A DNA stretch of 36,453 bases from Hypsibius dujardini (lineage: Eukaryota > Tardigrada > Eutardigrada > Parachela > Hypsibiidae), in the NCBI GenBank assembly GCA_001579985.1, contig LRSR01007508.1, forward strand, positions 1-36,453. Direction: 5' to 3'. Shown in pieces: positions 21,103 to 29,533 of this stretch. Position numbers and translations under genes: made by a program. Numbering within the stretch: position 1 is the stretch's first letter; each line of letters begins with the position of its first letter. A model generated the notes under the pieces. It did no database searches and had not been told where the DNA came from. It saw nothing but the letters and a program-made list of their open reading frames with translations.

Positions 21103-24100
21103 ATGCCTCCGAAAGACAGGCTTGCAGAGCTACAAAAGGTACGCTGCAGATAACTTTTGTCTTCCGCGGTGTAGAAACGTAAAACTGTTCGGCTTACAGG
21201 GGCAGAAGGGGAAGATAACTTCCCTTCCGGAAGTGGCTATTTTAATACGAGAGGACGCCGTGGAAAAGTTTCTAGAAAAAGTACGTCTTTCACCTCGGGG
21301 TTTACGGAATTACGAAATGAAATGAAAGTTGTGTTGGAAATAGGTTGAGAATGTGTCTCAAAGCATCGATCTCGTGGAGAGCAAAATCAAAGCGATCAAG
21401 GAGATTCATTCCAGCATCCTCAACTCCCACTCCGATTCCCACCGTACGTGCAAGCGCACCTGCCCTCCGAGTCGCCCGTTTGATTAGTCGGATGTGTATT
21501 TGTAGAGGAAAAAGAGGAGCAGGAGCGGGTGATGAAGCAGATCACGCAGATCGCCACAAATATCCGGAATGACATGCAAGGTGCGGTGATAGATACATTC
21601 AGTGAAATTTTGAAATGTGACGACAGCGAATCGATAGAGGACATCGAGAGGGATCGATTTAAACAAAATTAGGTGAGGAAAGATAAAACTGAGGGAGATT
21701 TGGCAGTTACAAGTGGGGGTACAATCAGCCAATACAATCTGCAAACCGATGCTTGATTGATTGATTGATTGAGTGGTGGTGGTCGAATTCTGAAATTTCA
21801 CTGTTTATATACATGTGGCAAAAACCTTGCGCTAACCGAGTTAAGCCAATACACTCGTTGCATGGCTGTTGTACACAGCCATCGAGTTAAAGTGCTTGAC
21901 TCGGTCAGCACAAGATTTTTGCCACGTGTGTATACTGTGCTTTTGCCCAAGGTGCGCGTGTCTTCAACCTGTTGCGTTGTTTCTACTTGTGATGATGCGG
22001 TATATATGACCTGTCTTCCCACAGGCCTGCAGAAGGAGGCGGACAAGCCGGGCCTCTCAAATTTCACTTTTCGGATGCGCAAAACGCACGTAAGTCCGAT
22101 TTATTGTCATGGTTGAGATTGTAGTTTGCATGTGTAGTAGGAAGTAAAGGCCGTTAACCAGGCCGTTTTAGAAATCGTAGCTTAACCAGGCCGGTTTTTT
22201 TCAACGCTCATTTTCCGGCGCTGCAGTGCTGCCATGCCATAGCAGATGGCTTGAAAACATTCAGAAAAATTCTTTGACCCATTTTAGTTTGTTCCTAAGC
22301 CTGACGGTTCGAATTTGGGTCCAAAAAAGGAAGGGAAGAACCTCAATTGAGAAGTGTGCAAGCAGTCCGGTAGAGGCGCCACTTCGGTTCCTTTTACTTT
22401 CGACTTCGCAAAAACGACTTCTGCGCCACCTGCTGGCCTGCCGGCCTGGTTAAGTTAGGATTTCTAGAACGGCCTGGTTAACGGCCTTTACTCGTTCTGT
22501 ACGCTCCCGATCTCAAGGGTCGATTATGCCCACCCCCGCTGATTCTCATCAAGCTTGAGCGGATCGTTCAATTCCGTTCACTGGTCTGTGAGTGGCCCGT
22601 TGGTTTTTGCCTGACAGGCTTTGCTACCTTGCTTGATTGAAATGACGATTTCGGTTTCAAAATTTAAAGTCAATAAAATTTAAGTGAATCTGAATGAAGA
22701 ACCAAGCGAGCGACGGAACGTGTTTTCGGGCCGGATCTAAAATCGAACCTTGAGATCGGGAGCGTAGAGTACGAAATGGCCGATTGATTGATGAATTTAA
22801 TGGAGTAACTGGACTTTATTCGTTTACGCAGCTCGTTGGTTGATTGCTGTATTACATACTTACCATATATTGAGATGGAATTGCGAATTTAGTGAGAGCC
22901 AGACGCATACTTTTATATATCTGAATTATTAAATTGTAAATAATGGAATGTCGACGTGTCTTACTATTGCAGCACAGCAGTCTGGCAAGAAGACTGGTCA
23001 ACGTGATGGACGTTTACAACACCGAGCAGGCGGACTACCGGCAAAAGTGTAAAGCAAGGATGAAGCGGCAACTGGCCATTGTCGACCCTGGTAGGTGGAC
23101 TACGTCCTAGTGCTCTTTGGATTAATTTAAATAGTCATTTAAAAGAGGCCAAAATATAATTTAATATTCAGTGATTTTTAATTTAATTTTAAATCCAGTG
23201 ATTTTTAATTTAATTTTAAATCCAGTGAATTTTAATTTAATTTTAAGTCCAGTGAATTTTAATTTAATTTCAAATCCAGTGATTTTTAATTTAATTTCAA
23301 ATCCAGTGATTTTTAATTTAATTTAAGATCCTTCGCCTGGCCATGTGTTGAATTTTAATTAATTGGGCGACTGTATTTTTTTATTTAAAATCAGACTTCA
23401 GTCACGTGCTCGTGCTGCTTTTTAATTTATTTTAAATCCAAACTTTTGATTGAAAACAATCAATCAAATTTACTTTTTGTGTACAGTTTCGTAAACAATA
23501 GACTTGAACAAGGCTGTCTTTACGTTTTGTAGATGGGAAACCAAAAACGGACGAGGAGATGGAGAATCTGCTCGAGAGCAAAAATCTTCAAATTTTTTCT
23601 CAAGGAGTAAGTAGAGTGAATGCGTTTATCCACTTCAGTGATCAGAGTGGTAGATTATTGTCATTTTTTATGTTTCAGATCCTTGCCAATTCTGAAAAAG
23701 CCAAAGAAGCCCTGGCGGACGTGGAGGCACGCCATCAGGATATTCTCGCGCTGGAGCGCAACATTATCCAAATCAAGGAGCTGTTCTTCGAGGTGGCGAA
23801 CCTAGTCGATGCACAGGTGCGTCCGACTACTCACATGGCCACAATTTTTGGTGGCAGACTTTGAGCCAAAAAGTGTGGTCCGAGTTCGAGCCGAACTTAG
23901 GCCACCCTGATGGCTCGAACTCTGCCACCCAAAATTAAGGCCAAAAGTGGCTCAAACTCAGACCACCCTGATGGCTCGAACTCTGCCACCCAAAATTGTG
24001 GCCGAGAGTGGCTCAAACTCAGACCACCCTGATGGCTCGAACTCTGCCACCCAAAATTGTGGCCATGAGTGGCTCAAACTTAGACCACCCTGATGGCTCG

Positions 24101-24514
24101 AACTCTGCCACCCAAAATTGTGGCCAAGAGTGGCTCAAACTCAGACCACCCTGATGGCTCGAACTCTGCCACCCAAAATTGTGGTCATCTGTGTAGACAG
24201 ATTGGAAGAATTCGTTTGCGAGAAGTAATTGTGGCTTTTGAAACTTTTAGAACGACACAATAGACCGGCTCGAGAACAACATCGAATTGGGCGTTAACAA
24301 ATTGAACGACGCTAAAGATCAGATGGGAGATGCCCTGATAAAGCAGAAGAAAGCTCGAAAGGTGAGTTTTGGTGTCCCTTTTTTCGTTGTGTCGGTCTGA
24401 TCCAGCTTTATTTGTCTTCTCATCTTGTTTCGTTAGCTCAAAGTTTGCCTCCTCATCACGGTGCTCGTGCTGCTTGCCATTCTGGTCATCGGTCTTGCGG
24501 TGCAGTTCGGTTAA
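21103..24514 (+). CDS. Syntaxin, plasma-membrane type (Qa-SNARE)
   Basis: Membrane-fusion SNARE of the syntaxin 1-4 group. Ten exons, all phases matched: 21103-21138, 21200-21280, 21344-21443, 21506-21580, 22025-22089, 22973-23090, 23533-23606, 23679-23816, 24251-24361, 24437-24514; 291 residues, the family length. The start MPPKDRLAELQK matches the syntaxin opening KDRLxxL. The three-helix N-terminal domain runs from FLEKVENVSQSIDLVE through MRKTHHSSLARRLVNVMD and YNTEQADYRQKCKARMKRQL. The SNARE motif includes RHQDILALERNIIQIKELFF and VANLVDAQNDTIDRLENN; the Q of DAQ is the zero-layer glutamine. A basic linker (KQKKARK) precedes the C-terminal anchor VCLLITVLVLLAILVIGLAV. The segment after exon 2 (GQKGKITSLPEVAIL) is not acidic as in syntaxin 1A. 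Introns 4 and 5 host MITEs; introns 6 and 8 host tandem arrays. Confidence 0.96.
21810..21932. mobile_element. Short MITE, family C copy 2 (syntaxin intron 4)
   Basis: TACATGTGGCAAAAACCTTG at the left and CCACGTGTGTA at the right, with GTTAAGCCAATACACTCG-type inner arms. TA-flanked like copy 1. Confidence 0.85.
22145..22490. mobile_element. Foldback element, family G (syntaxin intron 5)
   Basis: Terminal inverted repeats of about 50 bp: TAAAGGCCGTTAACCAGGCC at the left and GGCCTGGTTAACGGCCTTTA at the right, continuing with GAAATC and CTTAACCAGGCCGG. The centre is about 245 bp and non-coding. Confidence 0.9.
22500..22767. mobile_element. Foldback element, family F copy 1 (syntaxin intron 5)
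   Basis: Left end ACGCTCCCGATCTCAAGGGT, right end CTTGAGATCGGGAGCGT. A copy in the opposite orientation lies at 28664-28920, sharing the internal segment GCCTGACAGGCTTTGCTACC and its neighbourhood. Confidence 0.9.
23165..23325. repeat. AT-rich tandem array in syntaxin intron 6
   Basis: About six units of 28-29 bp containing CCAGTGATTTTTAATTTAAT, with minor variants. Confidence 0.85.
23842..24187. repeat. 61-bp tandem array in syntaxin intron 8
   Basis: CCACCCTGATGGCTCGAACT recurs at 23902, 23963, 24024, 24085 and 24146, exactly 61 bp apart. The left flank (about 23838-23890) holds a matching segment in inverted orientation (TTTTGGTGGCAGACTTTGAG). Confidence 0.92.
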
Positions 24515-24575
24515 AATGTGAAATATTCGTTGTACCGGAGTACTGAGCTGAGTTATCTCTGCTGATTTTGTTGTC

Positions 24576-24785
24576 GATTCCGGACTGTTCTGCCTCCGGA
24601 CCGGATTCCGGACTGTTCTGCATCCGGACCGGATTCCGGACTGTTCTGCATCCGGACCGGATTCCGGACTGTTTTGCATCCGGACCGGATTCCGGACTGT
24701 TCTGCATCCGGACCGGATTCCGGACTGTTCTGCATCTGGACCGGATTCCGGACTGTTTTACATCCGGACCGGATTCCAGACTGTT
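24576..24785. repeat. 28-bp tandem array, about 7.5 copies
   Basis: Unit GATTCCGGACTGTTCTGCAT followed by CCGGACCG. It starts about 60 bp past the syntaxin stop and may lie in its 3' UTR. Because 28 is not a multiple of 3, every frame stays open across several units. Confidence 0.95.
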
Positions 24786-24974
24786 TTGCCTTTTGTTATT
24801 TCTTGTTGATAATTTCGTGTGCCTTTTCCAGTTCTTTTTAGTGGAAAACATGAAAATGTCTGGTGACTTTGTAACGCCAAGGAAAGTTGGAGTACATATA
24901 CTTGTAGTAAGCTCATTAAATGCAAAAGTAGCAACGGTACGAGTAACAACTAGTCTTACGCCGAAATTTAATCC

Positions 24975-25110
24975 CCATTAGCCGACCCGAAACCCGACCC
25001 GAAACCCGACCCGAAACCCGACCCGAAACCCGACCCGAAACCCGACCCGAAACCCGACCCGAAACCCGACCCGAAACCCGAACCGAAACCCGAACCGAAC
25101 AGCGGAGCCC
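24975..25110. repeat. 12-bp array, (ACCCGAAACCCG)n
   Basis: About eleven units, degenerating at the right into CGAACCGAAACC. The same motif recurs in looser form, on both strands, up to about 25250. Confidence 0.95.
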
Positions 25111-25320
25111 GACAAACCCGAACCGAAATTTTCATTTTTTCCGACCCCGCCCAAAAATTAATTTTCTCGACGATTCTCGACCCGATAGTCCTTCTTCCCG
25201 AACCGAAACCCGAAAGCGTTTTTCGGGTTTCAGAATTTTTTCCGGGGCCCGAACGATTTCGGCGCAGGACTGGTAACAGCTGTACGAGTTAATAAAGTAT
25301 AATATAGTATATAATATAGT

Positions 25321-25555
25321 ATGAGGCAAAGTGTGTATTTCGACTCACCCTCCACTTGATCGATAAATCGGCTCATTCATGGATTTCTCTTTCACGGCTA
25401 CTGCTAGATTGTTTGATTTCCAGAAGAGCTATAGTATACTAGGATGTAGTACAGCAAATCAAACAATCAAGCAGCTGCCATCAAGAAGAAATGCATGAGT
25501 GAGCCGATTTATCGACCAATTGGATGGTGAGCTGAAATACGCACTTTGCCTCATA
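25321..25555. mobile_element. Foldback element, family A, copy 2
   Basis: Outer ends ATGAGGCAAAGTGTGTATTT and AAATACGCACTTTGCCTCAT; inner arms TTGATCGATAAATCGGCTCA and GAGCCGATTTATCGACCAA. It has the same interior motifs (CAAACAATCAAGCA, TTTCTCTTT) as 2166-2366 and a more complete outer end. Confidence 0.9.
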
Positions 25556-25776
25556 CAATAATAGAGCAGATCAGGTGTGAGTGTGGCCGATTGCGGCCGG
25601 CATGTACAGATCAACCAGCAAGTATAATGATGACAACAGCCTGGAGCATGCCTTCTTAACTTAAGGTACCAATTTCGCTTGTCTATTTTACCTCGTGCGT
25701 TTCTTGTGCCTCTAAAACCTGACTTCTCGGCTCGCCCCTTGCATGATACTACATCAAACAATTCCAGCCGTTCAAA

Positions 25777-26323
25777 ATGGTTTGTGTCTTGCGTATTACA
25801 TGTAGTAGCATAATTGCTTAGTTGTTCGGAGCGCCAATTGTACCATTCGAAATCAAAATTCTCCCAACTATTTCAGACTCCTCTCGACAAAGCCTGGTCA
25901 CCGAGTCAATGGATTCATCGTGATCTTACGCCGCAAGAAGTCGTTTTGAACCATCAGTCTGTCACCCTCAAAGGTACTAGTACTGGAGTAATACAGAACA
26001 ATATTTGCACAGCGTACTCAAGAGACAGTTGCATTCACATACTGTGAACTGTAGTATCTGTGTATTTACATCTGTGTATTTACATGTATTTCTTTCCGAG
26101 CGTTCTATTCCGTGCGCCATGGCCGGCAACATCGTTAACATTAACGTTCATATCGTAATAACACCTTTTGTAGGGAGTGAGCTAGCCAGGAGAAACCTTT
26201 ATTGCAAAGCCAACGTCCGCTATGGTGCCACTGCAAAGAATGTGTTCGATCTGTATACCACCTCTCCGAACGTTCCGACAGGTATTAAACGTGTCTGTCT
26301 GCCTATCCAGCTGTCTGCTTGAC

Positions 26324-26362
<39 letters not shown>

Positions 26363-29300
26363 ATGGCTGTCTGTCTGTCTGTGTGTCTGCCTGTGTGTCT
26401 GTGTGTCTGTCTGTGTGTCTGTGTGTCTGTCTGCCTGTCTGCCTGTCTGTCTTGTCTGTATGGCTGCCTGTTCACTTATGTATTGGTATGCAAATACATT
26501 TAGTTCACTGACTTTCTGGTATTCTTATCGCGCTTCTATTAATAGGATGTCCCATGGTCGTATATATTCATGGCGGCTACTGGCAGTACTTGAGGTTAGA
26601 GGTACTTCCATAACTTCTTCAACTATTTACTAGTTCCGGATGTCATTGGTCAATGCGCAGTCTTCTTGACTCGCAGCAAAGAGGAGTCGGCTTTCCTCGC
26701 TCCATCCCTCAACGCGAGCAGACCTGACGGAGTGGTTTTTGTCGCCGTTGACTACGTCCTTGCCTCAGAAAAGGAGCATGAAGAGCATGGTACTCCTTTC
26801 CATGTCCTCTCCGTGTCCGGTATCCCGCCCCTAGCTTACCTGTGATCATTGCAGCATCGATGGCCGGAATTTACAGTGCGATGCAGGACCTGCTACGCGC
26901 GTTGAATGTGGTAGCCCGAAAATTGAACTGCAGGTACAGTGAAAGTGAAAGAGATTCGAACGACGTCACAGTATCGTTTCTACTTTAATGTCTCAAACTC
27001 CAGAGTAGCAACGGCCGGCTCCGAGCAAACGGTTCGATAGAAATAAACTCACGTGACCGTTCGAATCTCAAGACTTGGAATGTATTACGAATCATTACTA
27101 ACTGCACTACAATTCAGTGGCGCGCCGAGGGGGGGGGGAGTGTTTTGTTGATCTAAACCCCCCTCCCCCCGGAAGTAAAAAAAGCGCCCCAAGGGTCCCC
27201 CCTTAGAGAAAAACACTATGATTGAGAATTGTCATGCAATACTGTAAAGTCCCGACCCATCTGTGGTACTTTTTGGACCCCCCAGTAAATCAGACCCGGT
27301 GGGCCATACATCTTTGCAATCAATCAAAACGGTCACTTTTTACTGTGTGATGACGTAGCACCATGGATGGGCCGGGACTCTACAGTACTCCCCCCCTTAA
27401 ACCAAAGCTCGGCGCGCCACTGCTACAATGCATAATGATCGTTGTCTTGCACTCCTGTCGTTCTAGTTACGGTATGTAGACAGGAATAACCCTGCTTGTT
27501 TCAGTGCCATCCATTTTATTGGGCACTCTGCCGGAGCTCACCTTTTAGCGGGAATGTGCAGCCTAGATTATCCGTCCGACCAACGGCCCTGGCTATTTAA
27601 GCTAGTCAAAAGTCAGTGTGGCAGCCCAATAACGTCTCCCTGAAGACGAAATTAGGAAATGCCAAATGTGGGTTTGCCGGGTTTTTTTACATTGCAGGCT
27701 TGTGGTTGGTGAGTGGCGTTTACGAGCTGGAACCCATTCGCCACACCTATGTGAACGAGCCTCTGCAACTATCCAGGTACTACACACGTGGCAAAAACCT
27801 CATGCCGAACCGAATAAAAGCCAACTTTTTACCGGCGCCGGGCAAAATGGGGTGGTCGGAGTTTGAGCCATTTTGGCCAATGTGTGCAGTTGTTTCTGAC
27901 CACAGCTGACCACGCACTTGATTGATTGATTGACTTTGATTTATTTTTGCAATCTGGTGTTAAATCAATGAATCAAGCGGTGTGAGAAACAACTACACGT
28001 ACTGGTTGAAATTGGCTCAAACTCCGACCACCCCATTTTGTTGGGCGCCGGTAAAAATTTGGTTTTAATTCGGTCGGTCTGAGGTTTTTGCCACGCGTGT
28101 ATCTCTCGCTTCTCGTAGAGTTGTTATATAGAAGCGTATTTAGTGCGTTCCATAATGCTTGGTCTTCGTTCGGGGATGTGTAGTGCGGAGGTCGAGGCTT
28201 GCAGTCCAGTCAGGCAGGTTGAGAAGTTCATCCGCAACATGAAAAACTCCAGCGATGCAGTTGTCCACATTGTCTATGGGGAATTCGAGGCCCCGACGTT
28301 TGAGCTGGAATCACTCCAGTATTTTCATGTATGTTTTATGGACGACTGCGGGATGAATCTTTTCTGGAGAAGACGACGGTGATGACCAAAACGAAACTAA
28401 ACTTTAAAATCTAAACTAAAATTCTTGGGACTAATTTCTTAGTTTTCTTTTTAGGTTCCGAAAATAAAAAATTAAACTCAGTTTTAGACACTAAATATTT
28501 GAGTGAAAAAGCCAAAAAAATTAATTAATTAACTAATTTGATTTAGACTAAATTAAATCTGTTGGTTACAAACTAATAAAAGAAACTTTGCAAAACAACT
28601 AATTTTTAGTTGCTCAAAAATTATTCCTCTGCTGACTATTTTTTGTTTTTACCATCCTTACTGTACGCTCCCGATTTCAAGGGTCGATTTTAGGTCCGGC
28701 CCGAAAACACGTTCCGTCGTTCGCTTGATTGTTCATTCAGATTCACTTAAACTTTATTAACTTTAAATTTTGAAACCGAAATCATTTCAATCAAGCAAGG
28801 TAGCAAAGCCTGTCAGGCAAAAACCAATCACGGACAAGTGAACGGAATTGAACGATCCGCTGAAGCTTCATGTGAATCATCGGGGTTGGGGCATAATCGA
28901 CCCTTGAGATCGGGAGTGTACAGTATGTTTTTCTACTTGACTGATTTACCGATCGATTTTTGTGCTTTTAGGCGCTCAAAAAGGCAATGGAGGAGACAAC
29001 GGGTGGTGCAGGGTTTTCAGTTCCAGAACCAGTAAAAGTATCTGGACGAGATCATTTTGACGTGATTGACGACCTCAAAAACAACCATGTCCTGGAGGTA
29101 AGGGAGATGCGAATTATTTCGCTGCATGGCCAACTAATTGCTGGACCAACTGGTCGCTGGACCAACTGGTCACTGGTCCAACTGGTGACTGGTCCAACTG
29201 GTGGCTGGTCCAACTGGTGGCTGGTCCAACTGGTCGCTGGACCAACTAGTCGCTGGACCAACCAGTCGCCGGACCAACTGGTCGCTGGACCAACTGGTCG

Positions 29301-29533
29301 CTGGACCAACTGGTTGCAACCTCCTCCGAGTAGTGTGTTCTGCTGGGCGTGTTTTAACAATTATTACGCGTTACTTACAGAAACTTCCCAAAATGTTTGG
29401 CGAAGACCAAACGGCCACCAACAGGACCAAAACACCGACCGGCCTGCTCGGAATCACATCGCAGAATTGCGACTTGCGGGAAGTGTCTCTGCGTGACGTA
29501 GTCAATGCTTCTACTTATATTTTCACCCTATAA
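25777..29533 (+). CDS. AFMID: Kynurenine formamidase (AFMID), alpha/beta hydrolase
   Basis: Hydrolyses N-formylkynurenine to kynurenine and formate in cytosolic tryptophan breakdown. Exons, phases matched: 25877-25973, 26174-26281, 26546-26594, 26677-26789, 26855-26933, 27505-27611, 27698-27776, 28184-28328, 28972-29097, 29381-29533; 351 residues plus the N-terminus (303 in human). A first exon ending exactly at the ATG (25777-25779, donor GTTTGT) would fit but is inferred. Signatures: AWSPSQWIHR, oxyanion motif YIHGGYWQ, SKEESAFLAPSL, nucleophile elbow FIGHSAGAHLLAG, LVSGVYELEPIRHTY and catalytic His in SGRDHFDVIDDL. The acid position (human FDSPEF) reads FEAPTF, so Glu replaces Asp. A C-terminal extension of about 50 residues (from KLPKMFGEDQ) lengthens the protein. 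Introns carry a microsatellite, three MITEs and a 16-bp array. Confidence 0.93.
26293..26460. repeat. (TCTG)n microsatellite in formamidase intron 2
   Basis: TCTG on the sense strand with TGTG and CCTG variants, beginning about 12 bp after the donor. Confidence 0.95.
27115..27422. mobile_element. hAT-like non-autonomous element (formamidase intron 5)
   Basis: The ends are CAGTGGCGCGCCGAG and its inverse complement CTCGGCGCGCCACTG, flanked by 8-bp near-duplicates CTACAATT (27107-27114) and CTACAATG (27423-27430). The CAGTGGCG terminus and 8-bp duplication fit the hAT superfamily. No transposase coding. Confidence 0.85.
27240..27387. mobile_element. Foldback element nested in the hAT-like element, family H
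   Basis: Left TACTGTAAAGTCCCGACCCA, right GGGCCGGGACTCTACAGTA, separated by AATC-type sequence. It shares its TACTGTAGA-like ends with 31915-32148. Confidence 0.8.
27781..28101. mobile_element. MITE, about 320 bp, family D copy 2 (formamidase intron 7)
   Basis: It starts 4-5 bp after the exon 7 donor with TACACACGTGGCAAAAACCT and ends TTTTTGCCACGCGTGTA. Inner arms GGGGTGGTCGGAGTTTGAGC and GCTCAAACTCCGACCACCCC match copy 1 at 17907-18238. Confidence 0.92.
28664..28920. mobile_element. Foldback element, family F copy 2 (formamidase intron 8)
   Basis: Left TACGCTCCCGATTTCAAGGG, right CCCTTGAGATCGGGAGTGTA. The interior is an inverted copy of 22500-22767. It ends about 50 bp before the exon 9 acceptor. 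Confidence 0.9.
29130..29315. repeat. 16-bp tandem array in formamidase intron 9
   Basis: About eleven units of CTGGACCAACTGGTCG or CTGGTCCAACTGGTGG. The unit holds partly self-complementary halves (GGACC/GGTCC). Confidence 0.9.

Larger units (their letters stand above)
24515..25776. other. Intergenic syntaxin to kynurenine formamidase
   Basis: Repeats only: a 28-bp array (24576-24785), a 12-bp CCCGAA-type array (24975-25110) and a foldback element (25321-25555). No exon is supported. Open frames across the arrays are repeat translations. Confidence 0.5.

Noticed and set aside
23842-24187. Possible CRISPR array (also considered for 8222-8592 and 7544-7708)
   Set aside because: The units are contiguous tandem repeats without unique spacers, and they lie in or beside introns of animal genes.
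24185-24851. Minus-strand protein with QNSPESGPDAEQSGIRSG-like repeats
   Set aside because: It arises from the 28-bp array, which is open in every frame, and overlaps syntaxin exon 10 on the other strand.
26630-26676. Earlier acceptor (TTTACTAG at 26632) for formamidase exon 4
   Set aside because: It would put exon 4 out of phase with exon 3; the acceptor ending at 26676 restores the frame and gives HGGYWQYLSKEESAF as in the family.
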